DNA from: Cryptomeria japonica
Taxonomy: Eukaryota; Streptophyta; Pinopsida; Cupressales; Cupressaceae
Direction: 5' to 3'
Length of the DNA stretch: 64,000 nt
NCBI RefSeq assembly: GCF_030272615.1
Contig: NC_081407.1
Coordinates: forward strand, 139,938,897 to 140,002,896
Part shown: piece after piece, positions 1 through 11,261 of the stretch
Layout of the letters: each line of letters opens with the position of its first letter
How positions within the stretch are numbered: the first letter of the stretch is position 1
Position numbers and translations under genes: made by a program
Notes under the pieces: model-generated
What the model saw: the letters and a program-made list of their open reading frames with translations, nothing else
Told to the model about the DNA's origin: nothing
Database searches by the model: none

Positions 1-1230
1 AGGTTCATCATGAGATGTGATGCGACCTTGATTAGAAGGAACACTTGTGTTGTTTTGAGGCGGAGGATTTTGTCCTGCAAACCGAACCACAGGTTGTGCA
101 TTTTGGATAGTCCAGGCATCAACAACCCCATCATTGACGATATTCTTGTTTTTATTCCAGAAGTTTGGTTTATCGCTATTGAAGCGTGGGCGAGGACCAT
201 CTTTTGGTTCATTAAAGATTTTGATGAGTCCTTTCTTGATGAGTGCCCGTTCACATTTTAAACCCTTGGTGATCATCTCATTAAAAGAGTTTGTGTCTTT
301 GACATCTAGGTGAAATTCCATTTCTTCGTTTAAGTTGGAAATGAATATTTCCACTAGTTCTCGTTCAGGTAACTGAAGAGAACGTCTGCTAGACATTTGA
401 CGCCATCGTTGCAGGAATACTGAGAATTGTTCACCTGGTTTTTGTTTGGTGTTGCACAGATCAGCCATGGTGATGTCACGTTCAATGTTATGAGAGTAAT
501 GAGCTAGGAACTTCTGGATGAGTTCCTCAAATGTTCTAATGCCTCCTGGTAGTCGGGAAAACCATGATGTGGTTGTTCCTCCCAAGCTTTGGGGAAAAAG
601 GCGCATTAGGTAGGTGTCTTCATATGCCACTTCGAGGCAAGCGGAATGAAATTCTCTGACATGATCGCGGGGATCCCCCTTTCCTCTATATTTTTCAAAT
701 TTGGGTGTTTCGAATCCTCGTGGAAATGGTGGCATGTAAAGATTCCTATCAAAAGGATAGGGACAGATGTCATTGAGTGAGAATTGGTTAGTCTTGACAC
801 CACTATGAAGCTGTTGGGCAAGATTCTCGACTTGTTGCCGCAACATCTCCATTTCATTTAGAGGAGGAGGTGGTGGGTTACCTCGAGGAATGTTATATCT
901 GATGGGATCTCTATCTCTTTCTTCTTCATGGCAAATTTGTCTTTCCGATGCTTGTCTTAATTGAGCAAGATCAAAGTCTGAGGGGAGTTTGGCTCCTTCT
1001 TGAGCGAGTTTTAAGAAGTGAGCATCCGCATTGCTCCTGAGTATTTTGTCAAACAATCTGTTAAAGAGAGGGTTATGCTAAGCCCTTTCTATTGTTGCAG
1101 GAGTAGGAGTACTTGGGTTTTCGTCATTCGCATTTCCTCCAAGTGCTTCTTGGAATTCATTGAGATTTTCCTCTTCTTCTTCTTCTATTTCTATTTCTCA
1201 TTGTCGCGACTATGATCGGGTTTGAGCCAT
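1..1230 (-). pseudogene. gag: Gypsy gag polyprotein, N-terminal 410 codons, broken by stops
   Basis: Gag forms the particle that packages element RNA. The frame starts at ATG 1228-1230 (MAQTRS...) and stays open to the left edge with no frameshift. It has three stops: TAG at 1210-1212, TGA at 1198-1200 and TAG at 1078-1080. Each can come from CAG, CGA or TGG by one C-to-T change on one strand. An acidic stretch follows the start, then the typical plant gypsy gag region (Retrotrans_gag-like) with FEKYRGKGDP, a MRLFPQSLGG segment and a TSWF motif around 560-640. Next comes a block ending in KPNFWNKNKN near 150. The CCHC knuckle is not reached. The start is chosen because it is the first ATG upstream of the conserved region in this frame. 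Confidence 0.85.
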
Positions 1231-3323
1231 TTTGTTTATGAGTCTTTGTTGAAATTGCATGAAAATGACGAGGAGTTTTTGATGAAATGAGAGATTGATG
1301 ATTGGTGAATTGTGTTGCATGTGGATCTCTAGCACTTTTAAGGTAAATGTAACTGAAATCCCTTCTTTGAATTGCTTGCTTGTTTGATAAGATTTTGATG
1401 TGATAAGGTGTAGAGAAATCTGAGATGTGTTACAGATTTATCTACCTAGTAATGAGAGGATTCACTCATGAACTAGTTTTAACTTGCATAGATGTGTTTC
1501 TTAGGATGAGCTTATCCTAGATGTAGAAACAATCTAAAAAGTGATGTGATGTGTTTGATTTCAAGCAATATCTAAAAGAGAACTTGGGATAAGAACCTCT
1601 TAATGTTTTGAGAGTTGGAATGGATTGATGATGAAGTGATGATGTATGAGTGAGATGATGGATGAAAATGTTTTCAACTTCAATAAAAACTTTGTGTCAC
1701 AAATGGGACAAACTCTACCTCTTCTCTTTCGGGTGTTGGTGGTATTTCTCGAGCTGTGTTGTATGTGATATAGACGTTTGGGAAGAAGTTGGGATTAATC
1801 TTTCCTCCTTGGTTTTTGTGATAACTCAAAGCTCTATATTGCATAAAAGCTCTGCGGTTCAATGATTCTGAATCAAATTCGTTTGTTTTACCTTGAAGGT
1901 ATAGACGCATGCGGTGTAGAAAGACTCTATGGGAGACAAAGATTTGTCGATTGATATAGAAGAATTTCCTCCTTTTGATCAAAGCCTTCGAGCTTAATGG
2001 TCTTCTTTTCAAGTTGATATTCTGATGACACTTCTTCTTTCGCAAGATGTGAAGAATGGTCATAAAATTTGATTCCTTGTTTTTTTTGTACCTTGTTTTT
2101 GATGTTTTTGTTTGTTTTGACAGATGTTTGGTTGGATGAATACTTCATTTTTGGGAAGTGATTTTCTGATTTTTCTTTGACAAGAAAACAAAGCAAGCAC
2201 ACAAACACAAGAATGTTGCCCCAAAGGCACAAATGAGTATGGGTCTAGATCAACCCAATCCTTGGACTTTTATATAACCCTTCTTTTAGATGTATTTTAA
2301 GGTGTATTTCCAAAGCCTGAAGTCGGCTCAATTTGCACTTGGTCTTTAAAACGAACACACTTCAAACACTTTTTATCCCTAAGGTCAAATGGCCAGTTGT
2401 GATAAATTTAGCCCACATCTTGATATTTCTTCGACTTTGGTACTACATACCTTATGAATCCTGCCGTGGCAGGTAAGGATGTGATAGACTAAGTCTTGCA
2501 CAAGCATAACAAATAGATGATCCCTATGATGGGGGAGTCACCACTTTATCAAGCCACAAGTGACTTTTCAAAAAGCTATGTTTCTACTCAAGGAAATATG
2601 TATGGTTGGTATCTTGGGAGCAAAACCAGCTATGCTCTTGCACTAAATTATATCGCAAATATTCTCAATCAATAGAATGGGTGGGCTACTACTTAAAGGT
2701 GTTTAGTCATGTTCGATGTTTTTGGACATAAGTTCATTCTGCAGTGACTCACTTAAGAGCCTTGTAACTGGTGGTGGGGCCCATTTGTCCTTTCGGCCAG
2801 TTACACTGTAGGAACAGCTATACCCAAGGCTACAGCTTTCGCTCTCACCTGATTTCTATAGCGGCTCGAAGGATTTACCGCTCGAGGTCGTGCCCAAGAG
2901 TATCGATCCCTTGGCAGGCCTCTCTTAAAAAGATAAAAATTTTGAGTGTTACTAACACTTTTCTCTTGCACCTAGGACCACGAAAGCCAAGGGAGAGGAT
3001 AGTGTGTGTTAGAGGTAGGACCACTCGACTGACCTTTTGTGCACAAGTGTGCCAAACACAAAAGACACTTGTTCTTTTTAATCCATCATTTCAAAATGTG
3101 GTCTAACTATTTGGAGATGTTGCTCCAACAGCCATGGTGTTCTTTTTAACTTCAAAGGCAATGTGTTCTAGAATTCGAAAATCCTGGTCAACTTAACAAA
3201 AAGCACGTTTTGCTTGAAGTAAATCGCTTGCAAGAATTGGAACAAGTGGATTGTAAGTTTTTATTTGCACCAAAATTTGAAGTGTGGCTTGTAAATTTTA
3301 GGTCCGAATTGATGCAAGGAAAT

Positions 3324-3427
3324 CAAATTTTGTGTTGTTGATTTTAAGCACCAAAAGACAAGTTATCCTAACTAGAAAGCAATACAATTTTGTGTTTGTC
3401 AAGTTTTTAAGCACCAAAAGACAAGTT
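3324..3427. repeat. Imperfect tandem duplication, period about 61 bp
   Basis: Two copies (about 3324-3364 and 3384-3427) share an AATTTTGTGTT start and an exact 20-base core, TTTAAGCACCAAAAGACAAG. They lie in the G1 leader. Confidence 0.75.
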
Positions 3428-3566
3428 TGTGATTTTTATGGTGAGTTTTTAACTTGCACAAACAAAGACGTGTTAGTAAAATCGATGTTCAAGGGGGGCT
3501 TCCACAAGCCTAAGAATTTCCATTTTTTGTGGTTATAAGGCGATTTGGATGACACCTTGTTACAAT

Positions 3567-3800
3567 AGCGCTAGTCTGTGTTTAAACAGAAGCGTTATTT
3601 TACACAGAAGCGCTAAAAGAAGGGTAAAACCAGAGAGGCAAAAGCGCTGAAATATTTCCAATAGCGCCGAAAGAACGAGAAACGCGCTAAAATAAATCCA
3701 AAAGCGCTGAAACTTGGACCATAGTGCTATTGTAAGAACAATAGCACTAAAAGAAAAAGTGTCGGTAGCGCTAGAACGTGTTCAATAGCGCTAAAGCGCA
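3567..3800. repeat. 20-bp phased array of the palindrome AGCGCT in the G1 leader
   Basis: Exact AGCGCT occurs at 3567, 3609, 3643, 3703, 3767 and 3787. One-base variants occur at 3591 (AGCGTT), 3663 (AGCGCC), 3683 (CGCGCT), 3723 (AGTGCT), 3743 (AGCACT) and 3795 (AGCGCA). Six successive sites from 3643 to 3743 are spaced exactly 20 bases apart, as are 3767 and 3787. The bases between are A-rich and only loosely conserved. The array ends about 49 bases before the tRNA-derived primer site. Its role is unknown. Confidence 0.9.
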
Positions 3801-3848
3801 ACCTGTGTGACACTTTCAACAATCAAACATGTTAGTTAAAAAAAAAAT

Positions 3849-3888
3849 GATCAAAAGGTTGCGTGTTCGATTCACGTCGGGTTCACCA
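3849..3888 (-). other. Primer-binding site matching the whole 3' half of tRNA-Trp
   Basis: The plus strand here reads like a tRNA 3' half. It has GATCA, then AAAGG, a T-stem and loop (GCGTGTTCGATTCACGT), the acceptor strand CGGGTTC, the discriminator A and CCA. I recognise this as plant nuclear tRNA-Trp(CCA) from memory, with one mismatch (A for G at 3854). CCA is added after transcription in plants, so the sequence was copied from a mature tRNA. It lies two bases from the LTR, as expected of a primer site for the minus-strand element. The 40-base length is far beyond the usual 12-18. Confidence 0.85.
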
Positions 3889-3890
3889 AA

Positions 3891-5280
3891 TGATGCCTAC
3901 CTAAATTGCACAAGGTTAGCAAATGATAAACAACACAAAAGACACAAAACCGTCAGTGTTAGTCAATCAAAAACTAATCTAAAAAGGCATACCAAGAGAG
4001 ACACTAAAAGCATGCAAACATATTTAACTATCAAAGCAAACATGATGAGGCATCTCCAAATACCTCCTAACATGCTCTTAGTTTCTTTCTCCCTTGTTCC
4101 TCTCCTCTCCAAGTTCCAAAATAGTGTAGCTCTCAGCAGCTTTTTGCACTATGGATGCTTATGGAGGATTGAGATTGTAGTATTGAGCTCTAAATGTGAA
4201 ATAAAAAGCTAATACTATGTTGTTGATGCTAAAATGATATATTTTAACCAAAATAACAAGATATTAGATTGCCTATGCTAAAATGCTCTCTTAAAATGCC
4301 TATAGCTTAAATGCATACAAGTTTTCAGGATCTGGATTATGAAGAAATGGGCTCTATTTATAGGGCAAATGGAGCAATGGATGGTTGAGATTGAGTAATC
4401 TCAACAAGGGTCAGGATTGAATGATTTCAAATCCATGTGATGGCTTTCAACCCAATCCCAGGATGACAAGTGTCAATGTGAGATAGGTTGAGGGGGGAGG
4501 GAATAAGCATTAAATGCTTGATATGACTTTGGGATTTAAAGTCAAGGTTGGTTGAATGAATAAACTCTTTATTCAAAGAATAAAGCTTTTATCCAATGGA
4601 TGAACTCTTGTGTAAATGTGAAATGGATGAATATGGTCAAAACAATAAATGTTTGGGGGGACAAGTTTGAAATAACCATAAATGGTTATGTAAGAGACAT
4701 AAATGGTCATGTAAGAGCCATTAGTGGTCTTGGAAGACTTTGGGGGTTAATTTGTTGAACACACAAAGCATTAAATGTTTTTCAAAGACTTTGGAGTCTT
4801 TGAGAAGTGACTCCATTTTGTTTAGGAATGTGACAATAATTAGAAGATGGATTAGGCTAATTAGGAAGGGGTTAGAAGAATCTAGAAGGGGATTAGATTT
4901 TTGCAAGTGGATTTGGTGGGTGAGGGAAAATAGGATTTTATTAAAATAAAAATTTATTTATTTCAATAAATGTGTGCAAGTTGCATTTGTAGGAAAATGC
5001 AAGTGGGGGGGGATAATGATTTAAATAAATGTTTTATTTAATTTATTTAAAAGAGGAAAAAGGGATTTTAATTAAATAAATAGATTTTATTTATTTAATT
5101 GATTTGAATTTGATTTAATGAATTAATTAAAATAAATTGAATAATTTATTTAATTAATAGAAGAATGTTTGGGGATGAATTAATTAAATATTAATTTAAT
5201 TAATTGATGGCTAGTGGATTTTTAATCAAATAAATATCGAATATTCATTTAATTAAAATGGACAGATTTATGTGACTACA
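3891..5280 (-). repeat. 5' LTR of Gypsy G1
   Basis: The segment runs from TG at 3891 (inner end, plus strand TGATGCCTACC) to CA at 5280, so on the minus strand it begins TGTAGTCACA and ends in CA. A TATA box on the minus strand lies near 4359. The last 350 bases are very AT-rich, made of words such as TTTATTTAATTAA. The inner end resembles that of the G2 LTR (shared words around AAGGTTAGCAAATGATAAA and AAGGTTTAGCAAGTTAGTTAAA). Confidence 0.8.
4353..4365 (-). promoter_or_regulatory. TATA box of the G1 LTR
   Basis: The minus strand reads CCCTATAAATAGA, a strong plant TATA box in the middle of the LTR, as expected for the U3/R boundary. Confidence 0.6.
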
Positions 5281-5411
5281 ATATCAAATAAGAGTAAACA
5301 TAGTGGATGGTTAGGATAAGGACTAGTAGCTTGATGCCCCAGTCATGAAATGAGGAATAATGACAAAGAGGAATGATGATGAGGAAGTAGTGGTATGCCC
5401 CCTCGAGAGGA
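5281..5411. mobile_element. Remnant of G2 between G1 and Copia-A
   Basis: These 131 bases are continuous with 12478 once Copia-A and one copy of its GAGGA duplication are removed. They hold no coding signal. Assigning them to G2 rests only on this continuity. Confidence 0.5.
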
Positions 5412-6622
5412 TGTTAGGATAATCGTTGGACAACTGAGAGGGAGGGTGAATCAATTGTCAATAGATTGTGTGAATTAAAGCACTTAAAACCTTTTACCGG
5501 AATATAAGAAAATAGATATCAGAATAACTGATAAAGCATTAAAGCATAATTGAAAACTAGAGAATCAATACCATGCAACCATAACACATAACACCATGAT
5601 TTGTACATGAAAAACTTGATAAAAGGAAAAACCACAGTGGGAAACCCTACCCACAGTCAGATGATACTTCTACAAAAAGTATATGATTATAATAAGGGCC
5701 TACACATGCAAGAAGGCACACTGCCTAGAGCGCACTGCTCATCACAATGGAGTCTCGCTGACTACAAAAGAGTTTAATCACCTCAAAATATTTGGACAAC
5801 AATCTGAAAAGAAGAACTGCCTATGATAGCATCAAACATGCCAGATTATAGTTCTGGTTAAGCTCAATACCAGAGGTCTAAAACCTCTTACATAAACCCA
5901 AATCGATCACCTATGATCAACCAAATCTTCTCCACAAATGATTATTACATTATTCGTTCCTTGCCTATGATCTACAATGAGATCTTACAAATATTTATCC
6001 AATCCCTGGACCTAAACATTTAGGTCGACCACCCAAATGATAATTCAATAGATCCATTACATAATCCTGAAATAAAATTATAAAACATGTTGGCCTAAGG
6101 TCAAACAAGCATCATCCAATCAATAAAACATCCTGGAAGTGCATCAGAAGGATCCACCAACATGTTTCATGAAATCGGTCCATAACCTACATAGCATTGG
6201 ACCTAAATTAGATCCACACACGCCAAAGAAATGACACCAATCAGTTGAGGCATGAACACATCACCATCAGCATCCTAAATCCCTTCTAGAAGTTTCACCA
6301 ACACCACTTAGCATTACATTAAAGATCTTCAATAAATCTTTGTCGGTGAAACCCTTACCAGACCTACAAAGCAGGCTTACTAGAACAGAAGATATCATCA
6401 CATCATCAAGTCAATACCAACTGACTGAAACATTCTTCAGAAGCATATGAACCATTCATACAAACTTATTCTATCATTCAGATCATACCGGTGATAATCA
6501 ACTGATAATCTTCCCAATCCAATCCTTCTATTGCAAGTCGATAAACAACCATAACAGCTAGTGTTGACATCAATGACAAAACATCAATGCAACACATAAT
6601 CAATTCCTTCATATTGCCAACA
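5412..6622 (-). repeat. 3' LTR of Copia-A
   Basis: It spans TGTTAGGATAA to GCCAACA on the plus strand, with TG...CA ends. Near 5440 the minus strand carries the CACCCTCCCTCTCAG motif that most Copia-type LTRs in this window have at their 3' end. The TATA box has decayed to GGATAAATAT (5991-6000). Confidence 0.93.
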
Positions 6623-6637
6623 ATCTCCCCCTTTGCA
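6623..6637 (-). other. Polypurine tract of Copia-A
   Basis: On the minus strand CAAAGGGGGAGAT directly precedes the 3' LTR start TGTTGGCA, the expected start point for plus-strand DNA synthesis. A second, similar tract (TCAAAGGGGGAGGA on the minus strand) lies at about 6861-6875. Confidence 0.85.
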
Positions 6638-7030
6638 ATTGATGGCAACACTAGATGTGAAAAACATCCAAGTGCCAAGAAATGTCAAACACGTCTCCCC
6701 CAATGGAAGACAACCAACAATCTCCCATAAAATGACATAGCAATGAAGCTCTGAACCAAATCTGAATCAAAAGACCAAATACCGCCAAACTCACTGTCAC
6801 ACTCTCCCTGAGGAGTGCAATCAATCTGAAAAATAAATAGCAATGGTTTTTCACATATATTCCTCCCCCTTTGAGAACAATGCCAAAGATATGACATAGA
6901 TATCAAACAGAATATGAAAACTTTAAATCTCAAGGTTGACTACTCCCCTTGAGTAGTAGCATTAGTTCATCAATATGGAGCAAAAGATAGCTCTGATAAT
7001 GCATACCGGTTTGATGCACATTTGCATCAT

Positions 7031-8560
7031 TTAAGTCTCTATTGGAGGGGTAGAAACCCCCAATCTATCTCTTAAATTCTCAAATGATTCCCGAGACAAA
7101 GGCTTAGAGAAGATGCCTACTATCTTTTCTTTAGTGTTCACATAAACCAATCTGACTTCTTTTGTTTCCACCTTTTCTTTCAAAAAGTTATACTTGATTG
7201 ATATGTGCTTAGTCTTGGAGTGAAATACCAGATTCTTTGATATGTCAATAGTTGTAGAGTTATCACAATGAATAACAACTGGATCATTATAACTCACTTG
7301 TATATCCTTCAACATCTGCTTCATCCATAGAAATTGAGTGCAATTAGTTGTGGCTCCAACATATTCAGCTTCAACAGTAGATGAATAAATGCATGCCTTC
7401 TTCTTGCTGATCCATGAAACCAACTTCTTCCCAAGAAAGAATGCTCCACCAAATGTGCTCTTTCGGTCATCAACATCACCTGCCCAATCTGCATTTGTAT
7501 ATGCACATAAAGTAAAGTCATCATCTTTAGGGTACCATAAACCATATTCAATTGTTCCTTGCAAATACCAGAATATCCTTTTTATTGCACTTTCATGATT
7601 TTATCTTGGATTACTTTGAAATCTTGATACAATACTGACTGCATTCATTATATCTGATCTAATCTAAGTTAAATACAACAAACCACCAATCATGGATTTA
7701 TATCTTGTAGGATTTACTGGAGGGGATGCATCTTTAATTGACAATTTTTCACTTGTAACCATAGGAGTACTAACTGGTTTGGAATTTTCCATACCAAATT
7801 TCTTTAATAATTCTCTTAGATACTTAGTTTGACAGATAAAGATGCCTTTGTTAGTCTGAGTAATCTGCAAACCTAGAAAAAATATTTTTTCTCTAGTCAT
7901 AGACATTTCAAATTCACTCTTCATATTATCAGAGAATTCCATGCACAATTTTTCTTCACCTCCAAAAATAATATCATCAACAATACTTCAATAATCAAAA
8001 TATCATCATTAGTGATCTTATAATATAGGTTACTATCAGAATTACCTTTTATAAGATCAAGCTTCAAAAGATACTTATCCAACCTTGCATACCAAGCTCT
8101 AGGAGCCTGTTTTAATCCATATAGGGCTTTCCTTATTCTACAAACCATATTTTTGTCATCTATCAGTAAAAATCCATCAGGTTGCTCAATAAAGACATCC
8201 TCTTCAAGTTCTCCATTCATAAATTCACACTAAACATCCATTTGGTAGACCTTGTAGTTCTTATAGGTTGCATAAGCAAGAAATAGTCTAACAGCTTCAA
8301 TTCTGGCTACCGGTGCAAAAGTTTCACCATAATCAATTCCTTCCTTCTAAGAATATCCTTTGAAGACCAATCTAGCCTTGTTTCTTACAACTTTTCCATC
8401 CTCATTCACTTTGTTTCTATAAACCCATTTAGTTCCAATGACATTCTTATTTTCAGGTCGGGGAACCAAAGTCCAAGTATTGTTCTTTTCTATGTGATCT
8501 AATTTATCTTCCATAGCTTTCATCCAACATTAATCTTTACAAGCATCAATTATTTACCCC
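7031..8560 (-). pseudogene. pol: Copia-A reverse transcriptase and RNase H remnant
   Basis: On the minus strand a run like NNTWTLVPRPENKNVIGTKW, with an ARLVFKGY block behind it, opens the reverse transcriptase (about 8490-8330). [21 protein letters not shown] block follows near 8100. The YVDD catalytic box is hit by a frameshift near 7985, and the frame resumes with MKSEFEMSMTREKIFFLGLQ (about 7920). RNase H (7564-7031) has the expected order, but the first catalytic Asp of TDADWAG reads TNADWAG. The C-terminus (FSKPLSRESFENLRDRLGV) is normal for Copia. The enzyme copied element RNA into DNA; this copy cannot. Confidence 0.92.
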
Positions 8561-9866
8561 AGTTCAATCTAAGAAATGAATCATACCTCTTGATTTGTCA
8601 ATCTTCTACTTGTCATAACTCCCTTGTTTTTGTCTGCAATGATCTGATTTTCAGAATGATTTAGCCTTACATACCTTGGTATTTTTTTATTTTCAGGTTC
8701 TTTGTGCTGCTCTTCAGTTACAATTGAGTTTTTTGATGATGTCAGGGTGACTGGTTCAGCATTTTGTTCTGTTACAGACATTACCAGATCAGTTATTGAT
8801 CATTTCCACTGTCGGTTCTTTGCCATAAGATTTAGCTTGGTCTTTGTGTTGCTCATCCACTATCACATTAGTGCTCTCCATAATTCTTTGCAATCTTTTG
8901 TTATAACATCTATATTATTTTCTCTTAATTGAATAACCAAGAAATATTCCTTCATCACATATAGGGTCAAACTTTCCAATGGAATCATCTATTTTGATAA
9001 AACACTTACTTTCAAAGATTCTAAAATACTTAAGAGTAGGGGAATGACCAAACCATAATTCATAAGGTGTCTTACCGGTATCTCCTTTGATATGAACTTT
9101 GTTGAATGTATAAACTGATGTACTTATTGCTTCTCTCTAGTAGATATGAGTCATATTAGCTTCTATCATCATGGTTCTGGTTGCATCCAAAATGATTATG
9201 TTCTTTCTTTTCACAATGTCATTCTGTTGAGGTCTCCAGGGTGTAGATAACTGTCTCCTAATGCCATTTTTCTCACAATAGTTGTTGAACTTGCCGGATG
9301 TGAATTCACCACCTTGATATGATCTCAGACACTTGATTTTCATCCTTGTCTTTGTCTCAACCATAGCTTTAAAGATCTTGAATTTCTCAAAGGCTTCAAA
9401 TTTCTCCCTTAGAAAAGCAACCCACATCATTCTAGAATAATCATCAATGATTAACATGAAATATCTATCTCCTTGAAAGCTTCTTGTATTAGTAGGACCA
9501 CATAGGTCAGTATGAATCAAATCAAGAATATCATTAGATTTATCAGGTATTCTCTTAAAAGAAGTTCTGATTTGCTTACCCATTTGACATTCCTTACATA
9601 CAAGATTATGAGGCTTCACAATCTTAGGTAAATCTCTAACTGCCTTAGTTGAACTGATCTTTACATTGCAATCAAAATTTACATGACACGGCATCTTATG
9701 CCATAGCCAACTTTCATCAATATGTGTAATCAAACATTTTTTTCACCGGATTTCAAATGAAAGATGTTACCTTTTGTCTGTATACCGGTTGCAATCTCCA
9801 ATCTTGATTTTCTAATGATTTTGCACTTTCCATCCTTGAATTGTAATTGAAATCATCTGTCTACCA
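8561..9866 (-). pseudogene. pol: Copia-A integrase remnant
   Basis: The zinc-binding region reads SWLWHKMPCHVNFD with MCKECQ-type cysteines (VCKECQMGK), then the catalytic core from HTDLCGP (about 9500). Of the D-D-E triad, the first Asp is kept. The second is Tyr (RSYQGGEF, about 9320), and the Glu motif reads NDIVKRKN where NGVVERKN is usual, so Glu is Lys. A stop follows at 9137-9139 and the C-terminal part (8580-9130) is out of frame. Integrase inserts the DNA copy; this one is dead at two active-site residues. Confidence 0.9.
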
Positions 9867-10160
9867 ACTATCCTACAGTAAAAAGATTATGCTTCAGACC
9901 TTCAACATAATAGATATTATCAGTGTTATGCTTACCATCCAATGAAATGATTCCTCTTCCTTTGATCATGTGTGCTTTGTTATTACCAAATCTGACTTGA
10001 CCACCATCAAATTCTTGCGGGGTTAGAAACTTTATTTTGTCTCCTATCATGTGATGAGAACATCCACTATTTATTACCCAATCATATTTATCTTCAACTT
10101 TTGTTGCAAGGGTCTTTTCCTCATTTTTGATAATTGGTTCTGAATCATCTCCCTTCATAG
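9867..10160 (-). pseudogene. Copia-A aspartic protease remnant
   Basis: The frame at 10158-9868 holds the region WVINSGCSHHMIGDK near 10060. Plant Copia proteases normally have DSGCSHHM, so the catalytic Asp has become Asn, one G-to-A change. The downstream KIKFLTPQEFDGGQVRFGNN segment is typical of this family. The protease would cut the polyprotein; without Asp it cannot. Confidence 0.9.
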
Positions 10161-11203
10161 CATAAAATACCCACTCTCTTCCATTGTTAGATCCACTAGC
10201 TGAATCTCTTGTCAGTTCTTCCTCTGAGTCATCAATTACTCCTTCCTCATAAGCATAGTAGCATGATTTGTTTTTGTTTCTCCTGTAATTATGCTTGACC
10301 TGATATTCGGAGTTAGGCTTAAAAGATCTTCTTTCTCTTTCTTCTAATTTTGAATTCCTTTCGGGACATCTAGATGAAAAATGACCTATCTTATTACATG
10401 CAAAACATTTGAAAGGATATTTTCCTTCATACTTACTTCATGTTGGACCTTTAGGTATCCTTCTAGAAAATAGGGCTTCAAGTTGCTCAAGCTCTTCATC
10501 TTCTTTTCCAATCTTGCTTGCTGGTTGATGATGTAAATGCCTTAAATGTAGTATCAATCTTTGCAGCTCCTGGAGGACCAAATTCTTCAAGCTCAAAAGC
10601 AGATATCTTCCCAACAAGAGTATCTCTATTGGCAAAAGAATTAGGCACAGTTCTTAGCTCATTAATTGTAGTTACCTTCATCTTATATGCCAGTGGAATA
10701 ACCCTTAATACTTTTGAAACAATCTCTTCCTCACTCAGAGATCCACCACAACACTGAATTCTTAATACAATTTCATTTACCCTTTCCATGAATGCATAAA
10801 TTCTTTCATCTTCCTCCATATTCAAGTTTTCATATCTTACTTGGTAACATTCAAGTTTTGCAATTTTAACAGTGGGATCACCTTCATTTAGAGTCTCCAA
10901 CTTGTCCCATATAGCTTTTGCCAATGATTTATCTGATAATCCTATGATCTACTGATTTGATAAGGTGCTTAAGAGGGCTTCTTTAGCTCTGCAGTCATTT
11001 TCAATATTCTTTTCCAAGTCTGCCAGTGCAGGATTGTCAGATGTTGGATCATAAGGAGTGTAACCTTTCTGAGTTATTTCCCAAATTTCCTTTCCAATGC
11101 ATCTTAAATGAGTCTCCATCTGAATTTTCCATACTCCATAGTTTGTTCCATCAAGCCTAGGGTTGTCCTTCCGGTAAACAGTAGCTGAACTATTAGTTGC
11201 CAT
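10161..11203 (-). pseudogene. gag: Copia-A gag with one CCHC knuckle
   Basis: Gag starts at ATG 11201-11203 (MATNSSATVYRKD). It has the Copia gag N-terminus (PRLDGTNYGVWKIQMETHLR), a UBN2-type gag helical region (AIWDKLETLNEGDPTVKIAK) and, near 10420-10380, the zinc knuckle CFACNKIGHFSSRC. A TAG interrupts it at 10949-10951, where Gln would fit, and there is a frameshift near 10500. An upstream in-frame ATG at 11221 is less likely, because it adds only MLEEDP. Confidence 0.9.
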
Positions 11204-11248
11204 AGGATCTTCCTCAAGCAATTAGGCTTCTACAAAAAGAGGACCAGA

Positions 11249-11261
11249 CTCTAATACCAAT
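11249..11261 (-). other. Primer-binding site of Copia-A (tRNA-iMet)
   Basis: On the minus strand ATTGGTATTAGAG lies immediately after the 5' LTR. The plant tRNA-iMet site reads TGGTATCAGAG, so one C-to-T change is present. Confidence 0.85.

Larger units (their letters stand above)
1231..3848 (-). other. Untranslated leader of Gypsy G1
   Basis: About 2.6 kb lies between the gag start and the primer site. Short ORFs here have no recognisable domain and no consistent frame. The part near gag is rich in GATGA-type repeats (1260-1660). The part near the primer site holds a 61-bp duplication and the phased AGCGCT array. The segment 2500-2960 shows faint colinear similarity to 15300-15740 of G2, for example the word AGCTATACCCAAGG followed by TCTCACC and a final AGATAAAAAT-like word, suggesting a shared leader type. 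Confidence 0.6.
1..5280 (-). mobile_element. Ty3/gypsy-type LTR retrotransposon G1, 5' portion, cut by the left window edge
   Basis: Reading the minus strand from 5280 leftwards gives an LTR (5280-3891), a primer-binding site that copies the 3' half of tRNA-Trp, a leader of about 2.6 kb and then gag. Gag is still open at base 1, so protease, polymerase and the 3' LTR lie outside the window. The 5' LTR begins TGTAGTCACA on the minus strand and its inner end is separated from the primer site by two bases. Gypsy assignment rests on the gag fold motif and the element order; no polymerase is visible to confirm the lineage. The element abuts G2 sequence at 5281, so it probably inserted into G2. The target duplication cannot be checked because the other end is missing. 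Confidence 0.85.

Noticed and set aside
1680-2232. Two overlapping minus-strand ORFs in the G1 leader (127 and 101 codons)
   Set aside because: They lie upstream of gag in different frames, with biased composition and no motif.
2771-3106. 111-codon plus-strand ORF
   Set aside because: It is antisense to the G1 leader, has no family resemblance, and the homologous part of G2 has no such frame.
3849-3888. tRNA-Trp gene or pseudogene
   Set aside because: Only the 3' half is present and CCA is included, which plant nuclear genes do not encode. It abuts an LTR, so it is a primer-binding site.
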